NCBI GenBank assembly: GCA_025454915.1
Contig: JALONN010000003.1
Location: 434,001-498,000 of the forward strand
DNA from: Raineya sp.
GTDB lineage: Bacteria > Bacteroidota > Bacteroidia > Cytophagales > Thermonemataceae
Length of the DNA stretch: 64,000 nucleotides
Direction of reading: 5' to 3'
Shown: piece after piece, positions 7,204 to 15,307 of the stretch
Layout: each line of letters starts with the position of its first letter
Numbering within the stretch: the first letter of the stretch is position 1
Position numbers and translations under genes: made by a program
The notes under the pieces: model-generated
Told to the model about the DNA's origin: nothing
Databases searched by the model: none
The model's input: only the letters and a program-made list of their open reading frames with translations

Positions 7204-7851
7204 TTATTGAAGAAAATCTAAGATTTCTTTGCTAATTTCTTTAGATTTATTGAGAGTCATCAGATGCCCTCCTTTTTGAACAATTGTATCGGCTTTTATA
7301 AACCTTAAAGGCAGAATTTTATCCCAAGTGCCATGAATATGCTTTAAATTTGGATGCAAAGTGGTATTTTTCCAATTCAAGATTTTATCAATTGCCCATC
7401 TAAGAAAGCTTGAACTTGTATTTTCAATAACTGATTTGAGTAGTTTTTTCTCTTTTTCTTCTGTTACTCCAAAAAACCAGTATGTAATCACATTTACTTT
7501 TTTTAGAAGATTCACTGGTAAAATCTTATTAATCTGCATTTTACCCAATATTTTATAATAAAAAGGAATTTCGGATTGTGTTTTGGCTGAGGCTATCAGA
7601 ATAATTTTTCGGACAGGAATTTGTTTGGCAATTTCCATTGCCACCATTCCACCAAACGACAGCCCAACAATAACAGGATTTTCGCCTTCAATCTGCTCCA
7701 AAAGCCTTATGGCATAAGTTTCTATGCTCTCCTGAAAATTTATTGGTTCTATCCATCGGATATGTTTGAGTGTATAATTGGGTAAGTCTAAAAACTGAAA
7801 CATCCTTTCATCAGCACCTAAACCACTCAAGAAATAGATGGTTTTATTCAT
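7204..7851 (-). CDS. Alpha/beta hydrolase
   Basis: A 215-residue alpha/beta hydrolase. The catalytic triad can be read: Ser in GLSFGGM (Ser65 from the chosen start), Asp in HGTWDKILPL and His in KGGHLMTL. The start at 7851 (MNKTIYFLSGLGADER) is chosen over an in-frame codon 45 nt further up because it begins at the fold's first strand and overlaps the DUF1684 gene stop by 8 nt, suggesting translational coupling. The substrate is unknown; short cytosolic relatives include esterases and thioesterase-like proteins. No signal peptide. Confidence 0.78.
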   Translation of the reverse strand: MNKTIYFLSGLGADERMFQFLDLPNYTLKHIRWIEPINFQESIETYAIRLLEQIEGENPVIVGLSFGGMVAMEIAKQIPVRKIILIASAKTQSEIPFYYKILGKMQINKILPVNLLKKVNVITYWFFGVTEEKEKKLLKSVIENTSSSFLRWAIDKILNWKNTTLHPNLKHIHGTWDKILPLRFIKADTIVQKGGHLMTLNKSKEISKEILDFLQ

Positions 7852-8467
7852 CTTCTTTTTTCTTTTTATAACGAATTCCCGCAGGAATAGGTACATTCAG
7901 ATGATTTTCGGAAGGGACAATCGGACAGGAATAATCATTGCTATAAGCACAATATGGGTTGTAAGCCTTGTTAAAATCAACAATTATTTCATTCCCTTCC
8001 TTTGGAATAGAGAGTTCAATATAACGCCCCACTTTATAGGTTTCTACACCATTGGTTAAATCTTTGAAAGGTAAAAATAAATAATCTTTGTATGCTATTT
8101 TTCCTTGTAAATCTTGTGACTGATAGACGCTTAATTGCAGTTTTTTTCCTTCTATTTCAAACTCAATAATACCATATTTTCTGTATTTAGGTCTGCGAGT
8201 AGTGGTTGTCACCATATCAAAAAAGCCTTCAGTTTCAGTAATGGTAAGCTTTGCCTTTACTCTGTAATCCAAATTGATAGGGAAGAAATCATGTTTTTTG
8301 AATTTCTTTAAGTCTGATGGTTCTAAGGGACTTTTTTCAGGGTCTTTGTATGCATTATTTAGCTCATTCTGATGTGCCTTAATTTCTTTCAGAATAGCTT
8401 TTTTATCATTTTGGGCAAACAATATGTTTGATACACTCAAACATAATAAAAAAAGTATATATTTCAT
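7844..8467 (-). CDS. DUF1684 family secreted protein
   Basis: A 207-residue protein with a signal peptide (YILFLLCLSVSNILFAQ) and a DUF1684 domain. The domain's hallmark C-terminal block is clear: KDYLFLPFKDLTNGVETY, GRYIEL, DFNKAYNPYCAYSNDYSCP and ENHLNVPIPAGI, including the Cys pair and the Asn/Tyr-rich strand. DUF1684 proteins are common in Bacteroidota; their function is not established. The gene overlaps the downstream hydrolase by 8 nt and lies 17 nt from rsgA, so the three may form one transcript. Confidence 0.85.
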   Translation of the reverse strand: MKYILFLLCLSVSNILFAQNDKKAILKEIKAHQNELNNAYKDPEKSPLEPSDLKKFKKHDFFPINLDYRVKAKLTITETEGFFDMVTTTTRRPKYRKYGIIEFEIEGKKLQLSVYQSQDLQGKIAYKDYLFLPFKDLTNGVETYKVGRYIELSIPKEGNEIIVDFNKAYNPYCAYSNDYSCPIVPSENHLNVPIPAGIRYKKKKEDE

Positions 8468-8484
8468 AAACTCCTCATTTATAA

Positions 8485-9411
8485 CTATTTTCTATTATCT
8501 TCCTGAGAGAGCATACTCAAATAGCTTTCATAACGAAATAAAGCAATTTCTCCTTTTTCTACGGCTTCTACCACCTTGCATTTGGGTTCGTGTGTATGTG
8601 TACATCTGCCTCCAAATTTACATTCACCTAAGTATTCACGCATTTCAGGGAAATAATGAGAAAGCTCATCGGGTTCAATTTCTGCAATACCTAACTCTTT
8701 AATCCCTGGAGTATCAATGATATAGGTGTTTTCAGAAAGTTCAAACATTTCGGCAAAAGTAGTGGTATGTACGCCTTTATTGGCAAAAGTAGAAATTTCT
8801 GAAGTTTTCAGGTTTAAACTATTATTGAGGGCATTTACTAAACTTGATTTTCCAACACCAGAATGTCCTGAAATCAGGCTGACTTTACCCTCTAATATTT
8901 CTCTAAATTCCTCTATACCAATACTTTCTAAAACGGATGTTTCAAGACATGTATAGCCTATTTCCTCATAAATTTCCATGAGTTCCTGCTGATACTCTCT
9001 GGCTTCATCATCCAATAAATCTATTTTATTGAATACCACCACAGCAGGAATTCTGTACGCTTCAGCTGTAACCAGAAATCTGTCAATAAAGCCCAGCGAT
9101 GTACGAGGCAGTGTAAGTGTTACAATGATAATGGCTTGGTCAAGATTGGCAGCAATGAGGTGTCCGTGTCCTGTTTTATGAACAGATTTTCGGATAATGT
9201 AATTTTCTCTTGGCAGAATATCTGTGATGATACCCACTTTTTCCTCTTGGTTTTCCCACATCCACTCTACTTTATCGCCTACGGCTATCGGATTGGTAAC
9301 TTTGAGTTCTTTGGTTTTAAACTTGCCTCTCAGACGGCAAGTAACGATTTCTTTGGTTTCGGTCTGGAGTTCGTACCAAGACCCTGTAGAACGAATGATT
9401 GTTCCTTGCAT
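8485..9411 (-). CDS. rsgA: Ribosome small-subunit-dependent GTPase A
   Basis: RsgA is a circularly permuted GTPase that assists late 30S maturation. The 308-residue protein has an N-terminal OB fold (to about residue 70), then the permuted G motifs in the expected order: G4 VVFNKIDLLDD, G1 SGHSGVGKSSLVNAL, G3 DTPGIKELG. The C-terminal zinc site is visible as CKFGGRCTHTHEPKC. It lies just upstream of the DUF1684 gene; the ald terminator separates it from ald. Confidence 0.96.
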   Translation of the reverse strand: MQGTIIRSTGSWYELQTETKEIVTCRLRGKFKTKELKVTNPIAVGDKVEWMWENQEEKVGIITDILPRENYIIRKSVHKTGHGHLIAANLDQAIIIVTLTLPRTSLGFIDRFLVTAEAYRIPAVVVFNKIDLLDDEAREYQQELMEIYEEIGYTCLETSVLESIGIEEFREILEGKVSLISGHSGVGKSSLVNALNNSLNLKTSEISTFANKGVHTTTFAEMFELSENTYIIDTPGIKELGIAEIEPDELSHYFPEMREYLGECKFGGRCTHTHEPKCKVVEAVEKGEIALFRYESYLSMLSQEDNRK

Positions 9412-9424
9412 TCAGTATATTTTA

Positions 9425-9452
9425 TCAAAAAGCCCCTTTGTTAAGGGGCTTA
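9425..9452 (-). terminator. Intrinsic terminator of ald
   Basis: AAGCCCCTT (9430-9438), loop TGTT, AAGGGGCTT (9443-9451): a GC-rich 9-bp stem. On the minus strand it follows the ald stop at 9465 and is followed by TTTTTG. Confidence 0.85.
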
Positions 9453-9464
9453 TATGTGAGTAAA

Positions 9465-10580
9465 TTAGTTCAAAAAGTTATTGACATCTACCAAAGGTAA
9501 ATTGAATGTATCAGCAACACCTTTATACACTACATCTCCATTGATAATATTCAAACCTAAAAGCAATTCTTTGTTGTCTTTACAAGCTTGTTTCCAGCCT
9601 TTGTTAGCCAACTGAATTGCATAAGGCAATGTTGCATTGGTAAGTGCCACTGTTGAAGTATAAGGCACAGCACCAGGCATATTAGCCACACAATAATGAA
9701 TTACATCGTCAATAATATAGGTAGGGTTTTCGTGTGTTGTAGGCTTACAAGTTTCGATACAACCACCTTGATCCACAGCTACGTCTACTAACACTGTACC
9801 CGGACGCATAGTTTTGAGCATCTCACGAGTCACAAGGTGTGGAGCTTTTGCACCTGGGATTAACACAGCACCTACAATCAAATCTGATACTTTGATTGCT
9901 TCACGAATGTTGTATTCGTTTGACATGATTGTCTGAACGTTTGCAGGCATGATTTCGTCCAGATAACGCAAACGAGGTAAGCTAATATCCATGATTGTTA
10001 CATGAGCACCCAAACCAGCAGCCATCTGAGCAGCATGTGTACCCACGATACCACCACCCAAGATAAGTACATTGGCAGGTTTCACACCTGGTACACCTCC
10101 TAAAAGAATTCCACGACCTTTCAAAGGTTTTTCTAAGAATTTAGCTCCCTGTTGGATAGCCATTCTACCTGCTACCTCAGACATTGGAATAAGTAATGGT
10201 AAACTTCTATCTGCTTTTTCTACAGTCTCATAAGCCAAACATGTTGCTTTGCTTGTAATCATGGCTTTGGTAAGAGGCTCATAAGAAGCAAAATGGAAGT
10301 ATGTAAATACCAAATGATGAGGTTTAATTAAGCTATATTCTTGTTCAATGGGTTCTTTTACTTTCATCACCATTTCAGCAATGTTGTAAACTTCTTCCAT
10401 GGTAGCAAGCATGGTAGCACCAGCAGCCACATATTCTTCATCTGTAAAACCACTTCCCTCTCCAGCTGTTTTTTGTACATATACCTGATGACCATTTTTA
10501 CGAAGTTCAGCAACACCAGCAGGTGTTAAAGCTACTCTGTTTTCGTTATTTTTAATTTCTTTTGGTACGCCAACTATCAT
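9465..10580 (-). CDS. ald: Alanine dehydrogenase
   Basis: NAD-dependent alanine dehydrogenase interconverts L-alanine and pyruvate plus ammonia. At 371 residues it has the canonical length. Motifs: MIVGVPKEIKNNENRVALTP at the N-terminus (substrate Arg and Lys), the His/Asp region, GRGILLGGVPGVKPANVLIL leading into the Rossmann GGGIVGTHAA (about residues 176-185), DVAVDQGGCIET and NMPGAVPYTST, both hallmarks of Ald. A second, more divergent paralogue is encoded at 22093-23319. Confidence 0.95.
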   Translation of the reverse strand: MIVGVPKEIKNNENRVALTPAGVAELRKNGHQVYVQKTAGEGSGFTDEEYVAAGATMLATMEEVYNIAEMVMKVKEPIEQEYSLIKPHHLVFTYFHFASYEPLTKAMITSKATCLAYETVEKADRSLPLLIPMSEVAGRMAIQQGAKFLEKPLKGRGILLGGVPGVKPANVLILGGGIVGTHAAQMAAGLGAHVTIMDISLPRLRYLDEIMPANVQTIMSNEYNIREAIKVSDLIVGAVLIPGAKAPHLVTREMLKTMRPGTVLVDVAVDQGGCIETCKPTTHENPTYIIDDVIHYCVANMPGAVPYTSTVALTNATLPYAIQLANKGWKQACKDNKELLLGLNIINGDVVYKGVADTFNLPLVDVNNFLN

Positions 10581-10609
10581 AAGATTTTGTTGTTTTGTTT
10601 TTGAAAGCC

Positions 10610-10617
10610 CAAATATA
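10610..10617 (-). promoter_or_regulatory. -7 box of the ald promoter
   Basis: TATATTTG on the minus strand, 30 nt upstream of the ald start codon. It fits TAnnTTTG; no clear -33 TTG is present at the usual distance. Confidence 0.45.
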
Positions 10618-10775
10618 ATAATTTTGTGATAAAGTAGAATTTTTTATTGAAAAGAGAAGTTCATTTTTGTTTTGAGAAAATGGCTAAAAGAAAACAGAGA
10701 ACTGAAAAGTCGGCGAAGCCAAAAGAGCTAATCAAAAATCCTTTCTCTTTTTTCCATATTCATTTTTCTAAATTC

Positions 10776-10961
10776 TTAAATATTCTCTCTCTTCTTAATT
10801 TCCTCCAAAAAATGAGTATCTGTTTCAGCTTTTTCTTTGCAAGCATCACACAACCATACACCCCATTGGGTATAAAATGTAAGTTCTTCATCTAAAGAGA
10901 GTTTACCACAAGCGTAACACTGCTGAGAAAACTCTTCATGGTTGAAACGAATGCCACACAT
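10776..10961 (-). CDS. Small zinc-ribbon-like protein
   Basis: A 61-residue protein with two CxxC knuckles: CYACG (residues 16-20) and CDACK (residues 39-43), 23 residues apart, in a context (YTQWGVWLCDACKEKAE) expected of a zinc ribbon. The rest is acidic and helical. It follows prfA on the same strand, with the 11001-11044 hairpin in between. No function can be assigned. The paired Cys motifs make it more believable than a random ORF of this length. Confidence 0.5.
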   Translation of the reverse strand: MCGIRFNHEEFSQQCYACGKLSLDEELTFYTQWGVWLCDACKEKAETDTHFLEEIKKRENI

Positions 10962-11000
10962 AAGAAATAGCGATGATTTATGAATTATAAATTATGAGGG

Positions 11001-11044
11001 ATGAATGATAAGTTGTAAGAGATTTTTTGCAACTTATCATTCAT
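11001..11044. other. 15-bp perfect hairpin downstream of prfA
   Basis: ATGAATGATAAGTTG (11001-11015) pairs perfectly with CAACTTATCATTCAT (11030-11044) around a 14-nt loop. It sits 10 nt after the prfA stop. No T-run follows the stem on the minus strand, so it may stabilise the prfA 3' end rather than terminate by itself. Confidence 0.55.
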
Positions 11045-11053
11045 CTTTTATCA

Positions 11054-12124
11054 TTAACTTACTCCTTCTTTCAACCTTTCTGCATTTTCGGCAATACGAA
11101 GTTCTTCAATAAACTGTCCGATGTCTCCAGCCATTACAGCATCTAAGTTGTAGACTGTCAAGCCAATACGATGATCTGTTACACGGCTCTGAGGGTAATT
11201 GTATGTACGAATTTTTTCAGAACGGTCACCAGAACGAATTTGAGATTTTCTCTGGCTGATTAACTCCTGATTTTGTTTCTCAAACTCTAATTCATACAAT
11301 TTAGTACGAAGCATTTGCATGGCTCTTTCACGGTTGGCAAGCTGTGAACGTTCTACCTGACAAATAACCACAATACCAGTAGGTTTGTGTGTTAATTGTA
11401 CTTTGGTTTCTACTTTGTTTACGTTCTGACCACCTGCACCACCAGAGCGTGATGTCTGCAATTCGATATCACCAGGGTTCAATTCCACATCCACTTCTTC
11501 TGCCTCTGGAAGAACCGTAACAGCAGCAGCAGACGTATGTACACGTCCTTGTGTTTCTGTATCTGGTACACGTTGTACTCTGTGTACCCCTGATTCGTAT
11601 TTCATTTTGCCATATACATCTTCACCTTTAATACTGGCAATAATCTCTTTGTATCCACCTGCCGTACCTTCTGTGTAGTCAAGAACTTCAAACTGCCATC
11701 CTTGGGTTTGGGCAAAACGCTGATACATTTCGAATAAGTCTCCAGCAAATAATGAAGCTTCATCTCCACCAGTACCTGCTCTAATTTCCAAAATAACGTT
11801 TTTGCTATCGTTAGGATCTTTTGGAATTAGTAATTGTTTAATTTCTTCTTCTACCTGCTCTTTTCTAGGAAATAATTCGTCCAACTCATATTTTGCCATT
11901 TCTCTGAATTCTTCATCTTTTTCGTTGGCTATCACTTGTTTAGCATTATCAATATTTCCTAAAACAAGCATGTATTCATTGTATTTATCTACAATTTTTT
12001 GAAGGTCTTTGTATTCTTTATTCAATTTGGCATAAGCCTTCATATCGCTAAGAGTAGCAGGGTCTGTAATCAGATTGCTTACTTCTTCAAAGCGTACTTT
12101 AATGGCTTCTAATTTGTCTATCAT
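11054..12124 (-). CDS. prfA: Peptide chain release factor 1
   Basis: RF1 recognises UAA and UAG stop codons and triggers peptide release. The 356-residue length is typical. The codon-recognition tripeptide of RF1 is present as PDT within [20 protein letters not shown] (the P-x-T form; RF2 has SPF). The catalytic GGQ lies in [16 protein letters not shown] (about residues 225-240). The C-terminal domain has [15 protein letters not shown] sequence ([20 protein letters not shown]). The helical N-terminal domain is intact. The downstream neighbour is the zinc-ribbon gene; it is not paired with hemK. Confidence 0.96.
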   Translation of the reverse strand: MIDKLEAIKVRFEEVSNLITDPATLSDMKAYAKLNKEYKDLQKIVDKYNEYMLVLGNIDNAKQVIANEKDEEFREMAKYELDELFPRKEQVEEEIKQLLIPKDPNDSKNVILEIRAGTGGDEASLFAGDLFEMYQRFAQTQGWQFEVLDYTEGTAGGYKEIIASIKGEDVYGKMKYESGVHRVQRVPDTETQGRVHTSAAAVTVLPEAEEVDVELNPGDIELQTSRSGGAGGQNVNKVETKVQLTHKPTGIVVICQVERSQLANRERAMQMLRTKLYELEFEKQNQELISQRKSQIRSGDRSEKIRTYNYPQSRVTDHRIGLTVYNLDAVMAGDIGQFIEELRIAENAERLKEGVS

Positions 12125-12246
12125 AAATGTATATTAATATTTAATTTGTACTAACTAAAAACTTGTAAAAATTCTTACAAAAAAGCTAGCAATAACGAAT
12201 AAATACCATTTTTTTCTCTTTTAAATAACTATTCTATAATTTTCTG

Positions 12247-12254
12247 CAAAAGTA
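12247..12254 (-). promoter_or_regulatory. Candidate -7 box for prfA
   Basis: TACTTTTG followed by CA on the minus strand, about 120 nt upstream of the prfA start codon. The 303-nt gap 12125-12427 otherwise holds only AT-rich DNA, a weak hairpin (ACTTAAAAAG at 12361 with CTTTTTTAAGT ending 12390) and the divergent promoter at 12401. A -33 match is not evident. Confidence 0.35.
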
Positions 12255-12400
12255 CAAAATTTTTAGCTTGTGTTTAAAATTATTTTGATTTGAAATAAAA
12301 GTTCTATTGTTTTTGATAAATATCTATGAATTAAAACATGCTTCTTTTATGTAAAATGTCACTTAAAAAGATTCATGTACTTTTTTAAGTAAAAAACTAT

Positions 12401-12430
12401 TTTGCCATTTTAAAAAATCCTATATATTTG
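12401..12430 (+). promoter_or_regulatory. Promoter of the YfiR-like gene
   Basis: TTTG at 12401-12404, 18 nt, then TATATTTG at 12423-12430. Both boxes match the Bacteroidota consensus. Because the start site must lie after 12430, the ATG inside the next 16 nt at 12446 is the first usable start codon. Confidence 0.75.
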
Positions 12431-12445
12431 CCTCAAAAAAAACCG

Positions 12446-12958
12446 ATGAAGAAATATATAACTCTAACATTAATAGGAATACTATTCTCTTTCGTAGCAA
12501 AAGCTCAATTAGGAGATTATAAATCGCATACTGTTTATGTTTACAATTTCACTAAATATATTCAGTGGCCTGCTGCTTATCAGTCTGGTGATTTTGTTAT
12601 TGCTGTTTATGGTACTTCTCCCATCACTGCACAGTTAAAAAATGCTACGGCAAATAAAACTGTTGGTTCTCAGAAAATTGTAGTAAAGCAGTACAAAGCG
12701 TTGGCTAACATAGAAAACCCTCATATTCTTTTCATTCCTAACCCACAAAGTGCTAACTTAGCTGCTATTAAACAAAAGCTACAAGGCAAATCAACTCTGA
12801 TTGTAACAGAAAAGAATGGTTTAGCCAAACAAGGTAGCCATATTAATTTCATCTTAAGAGATGGAAAATGGAAAATAGAGATGAATAGCCCTCTTGTCGA
12901 AGCAAGTAGCTTAAAAGTATCAAGTCAGCTTTCAAGAATTGCAATTCCAGTAAGATAA
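12446..12958 (+). CDS. YfiR family (DUF4154) periplasmic protein
   Basis: A 170-residue exported protein. The signal peptide MKKYITLTLIGILFSFVAKA is followed by the YfiR/DUF4154 domain: HTVYVYNFTKYIQWPAAYQS (family opening, with the YIQWP turn), FVIAVYGTSPITAQL, IENPHILFIPNP, KSTLIVTEKNG and GSHINFILRDGKWKIEMN, ending LKVSSQLSRIA. YfiR in Pseudomonas is a periplasmic inhibitor of the diguanylate cyclase YfiN, but no GGDEF partner lies nearby. In Cytophagales, stand-alone copies occur and their target is unknown. The start at 12446 is chosen because it follows the promoter and gives the signal peptide. A strong terminator follows. Confidence 0.85.
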   Translation: MKKYITLTLIGILFSFVAKAQLGDYKSHTVYVYNFTKYIQWPAAYQSGDFVIAVYGTSPITAQLKNATANKTVGSQKIVVKQYKALANIENPHILFIPNPQSANLAAIKQKLQGKSTLIVTEKNGLAKQGSHINFILRDGKWKIEMNSPLVEASSLKVSSQLSRIAIPVR

Positions 12959-12980
12959 TCGAAAAAATTGTATATATTGT

Positions 12981-13012
12981 AGGGATTTTGCTGCTAGCAA
13001 AATCCTTTTTTT
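12981..13012 (+). terminator. Intrinsic terminator of the YfiR-like gene
   Basis: GGATTTTGCT (12983-12992), loop GCT, AGCAAAATCC (12996-13005): a perfect 10-bp stem followed by seven T (13006-13012). A textbook rho-independent terminator. Confidence 0.92.
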
Positions 13013-13025
13013 GTATAAAAATATT

Positions 13026-13784
13026 ATGAAAATTATTACTTACAATGTAAATGGCATCAGGGCTGCTATAAAAAAAGGCTTTGTAGATTGGTTAGAAGCT
13101 ACACAAGCTGATATGGTTTGTCTTCAAGAAATTAAAATTGATAGTTTACAATTCCCTTATTCTTTATTTGAAAATTTAGGTTATGAATGTATTGTGTTTC
13201 CTGCTGAAAAAGCTGGTTACAGTGGAACAGCCATTCTAACAAAAGTTCCTCCTAAAGAAATTATAAAAGGCTGTGATATAGAAGAATATGACAAAGAAGG
13301 TAGGATTGTTCAGGCTGTTTTTAATGATTTTACTTTGATGAGTGTGTATCTGCCTTCAGGCTCTAGTAGTGAAGAAAGACAAGATTTTAAAATACAATTC
13401 TTGAAAGATTTTTATACATTTATAGAGGCTAAAAAAAATGAAAATCTGATAATTTGTGGAGATTTCAATATTTGTCATCAGGCAATTGATATACACAACC
13501 CAAAATCTAATGCAAAAAGCCCCGGTTTTTTGCCTGAAGAAAGAAATTGGTTTACTGAATTTTTGGAATTAGGTTTGCTAGATACTTTTAGACACCTCAA
13601 TACAGAGCCTCACCACTATACTTGGTGGAATGTTCGAACAGGTGCCAGAAGTAAGAATTTAGGCTGGCGAATAGATTATCAGCTTATAAGTAAGAATTTA
13701 GAAGCAAAATTACAACGAGCAATCATACTTTCAGAAGCATATCATTCTGACCATGCCCCCAGTATGATTGAATTGGAAGATTAA
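13026..13784 (+). CDS. xth: Exodeoxyribonuclease III
   Basis: A 252-residue AP endonuclease and 3'-5' exonuclease for base excision repair. Motifs of the ExoIII fold: MKIITYNVNGIRAA at the N-terminus, CLQEIKI with the metal-binding Glu, YLPSGSSSEER, GDFNICHQAID, LGWRIDYQLIS and the terminal SDHAPSM with the catalytic Asp-His. The start at 13026 (ATG) matches the family start; an upstream TTG at 13011 lies inside the preceding terminator. Twenty nt separate it from the PorP gene. Confidence 0.95.
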   Translation: MKIITYNVNGIRAAIKKGFVDWLEATQADMVCLQEIKIDSLQFPYSLFENLGYECIVFPAEKAGYSGTAILTKVPPKEIIKGCDIEEYDKEGRIVQAVFNDFTLMSVYLPSGSSSEERQDFKIQFLKDFYTFIEAKKNENLIICGDFNICHQAIDIHNPKSNAKSPGFLPEERNWFTEFLELGLLDTFRHLNTEPHHYTWWNVRTGARSKNLGWRIDYQLISKNLEAKLQRAIILSEAYHSDHAPSMIELED

Positions 13785-13804
13785 TTTTTATATCTCAAAA
13801 TAAC

Positions 13805-14782
13805 ATGATGAAATCATTCTTAATCACTTTATTTCTTTCTTTAACCATTTGGGGTACAAATGCCCAAGATGTGCATCCCAATCAGTTTGGGTCTACTTCA
13901 TTGGCTCTTAATCCTGCTTTTACAGGTACAGCCGATGCTTGGAGGGCAAGTTTTTTATACAGAGTTCAATATCCAAATTCTCCCAATACGCTTAATTCCA
14001 GTTATTTTGGGCTAGATTATAATTTGCCTTCACAAAGAAATAGTATTGGTATGTTTATCCAGTCTGATAGAATTGGTGTGGGTAGTGGTGGTGGATTTAG
14101 AAGTCTGCAAGTCAATGCTTTGTACTCTTATTTATTGCCTGCTGGCGAATATTGGCGTATCAAGATGGGTTTAAGTGTGGGCTATGGTAGTAAAAATTTA
14201 AACTATTTTAATCTGATTTATGGTGACCAGCTAAGCCCCACAGGTGTAACCAATGGTGCTACTCAAGACAATACTTTAGCCTCTCAAAGTATTGATTACT
14301 TGGATGTTGCATCAGGATTTTTGGCTTATAACGAATACGCTTGGATAGGTTTTTCGGCTCACCATTTGAGCCAGCCCACACTCGATTTTTTGGGAACACA
14401 GTACAAAGTTCCTATGCGTCTTTCGGGGCATTTAGGTATTAAAATACCCATTAATGAATCTGAAAGACAATTTGTTAGTCCTGCCTTGATTTTTAGAAGT
14501 CAGGGAGGTATTCATCTGCTTGATGCAGGTACTTTTTTTGAAACAGAAGTTTTTCAGGCTGGTATCTGGTATAGAAATTTACCTATCCAGACACAAGGAA
14601 GCAGTTCCATCAATATCCAAACAGGCATCAAACACGAAGGTTTTCGTCTGAATTACAGCTATGGAATGGTAATTGGTGGTTTGAATGGTTTGGGTGGCGG
14701 ACACGAAATCAGTCTTTCATTTGCTCCCCAACGTGACGTGGATGAACGCAAATGGGCGTACAGGAAATTGCCTGTTTTTTAG
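13805..14782 (+). CDS. PorP/SprF family type IX secretion membrane protein
   Basis: A 325-residue outer-membrane beta-barrel protein. The signal peptide ends IWGTNAQ; mature DVHPNQFGSTSLALNPAFTG is the conserved PorP/SprF opening (phenylalanine, then NPA, then TG). Further hallmarks: FLYRVQYPN, YFGLDYNLP, IGMFIQSDRIG, YSYLLPAG and AGIWYRNLP near the end. SprF-type proteins act in T9SS, often secreting a specific type B sorting-domain adhesin encoded next door; here no such partner is adjacent (xth lies upstream and an unrelated minus-strand gene downstream). It may serve a cargo elsewhere. Confidence 0.9.
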   Translation: MMKSFLITLFLSLTIWGTNAQDVHPNQFGSTSLALNPAFTGTADAWRASFLYRVQYPNSPNTLNSSYFGLDYNLPSQRNSIGMFIQSDRIGVGSGGGFRSLQVNALYSYLLPAGEYWRIKMGLSVGYGSKNLNYFNLIYGDQLSPTGVTNGATQDNTLASQSIDYLDVASGFLAYNEYAWIGFSAHHLSQPTLDFLGTQYKVPMRLSGHLGIKIPINESERQFVSPALIFRSQGGIHLLDAGTFFETEVFQAGIWYRNLPIQTQGSSSINIQTGIKHEGFRLNYSYGMVIGGLNGLGGGHEISLSFAPQRDVDERKWAYRKLPVF

Positions 14783-14797
14783 GGTTTTAATATAGAA

Positions 14798-15271
14798 TTA
14801 ATATTTAACTAAATTTATACTATGATGATTGTAATACATTTGTCCATGATTATCTAAAGGTTCTATGATTGCCGTTATAAATTGATTTCTCATATCTATA
14901 ATCCCACTAAATTCAAACTTCATCATTAGCTCTATATTGGTTATTGGAATATTTTGACAAGTAATTACATATTGAAATGGTTGTGTCCACAAACCTTCAG
15001 CATTATTATCTTCGTTTATTTGATTGGTTTGAAAATTATTTTTTGCCTGAGGGAGTTTTAAGATAACTATATCATCTCCCATTGCTGCTTCTTTTGGGGT
15101 ATTTAATTGGCTCACTATAATTCCAGCTAATATAGGAAACTCTCCACATCTTGATACATATATCTCATTTTTCGGATTACCATTTAATCCTTGAGTTTGA
15201 ATATTTTTCCAGCTTCTTCCATTAGTAATGTGATAAAATGTTGCATCAGGTTGATTAAGAAAATTTTGCAT
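14798..15271 (-). CDS. Unknown protein with weak ADP-ribosyltransferase-like features
   Basis: A 157-residue cytosolic protein I do not firmly recognise. It opens with FYHITNGRSWKNIQTQGLNG (residues 12-31), then EIYVSRCGEFP, IVILKLPQAKNN and FQYVITCQNIPITNIELM. The order (Y-H-I-T, a helix ending in GL, an I-Y-V strand, then a strand followed by an I-P-x-x-I segment) resembles small ADP-ribosyltransferase-fold proteins such as KptA, ART-like toxins and DarT relatives. Key catalytic residues cannot be placed with confidence. It is convergent with the PorP gene (15 nt apart) and 36 nt downstream of the NtrC-type regulator gene. Confidence 0.5.
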   Translation of the reverse strand: MQNFLNQPDATFYHITNGRSWKNIQTQGLNGNPKNEIYVSRCGEFPILAGIIVSQLNTPKEAAMGDDIVILKLPQAKNNFQTNQINEDNNAEGLWTQPFQYVITCQNIPITNIELMMKFEFSGIIDMRNQFITAIIEPLDNHGQMYYNHHSINLVKY

Positions 15272-15307
15272 AATATTATTAAAGTTAAATGATAAAATTT
15301 TTATTCT

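Noticed and set aside
10647-10895. 82-codon plus-strand frame beginning with a basic stretch (MAKRKQRTEKSAKPKELIKN)
   Set aside because: Its C-terminal half overlaps the zinc-ribbon gene on the other strand and becomes a Phe/Leu-rich shadow; the basic start could be a gene relic but it cannot be supported.
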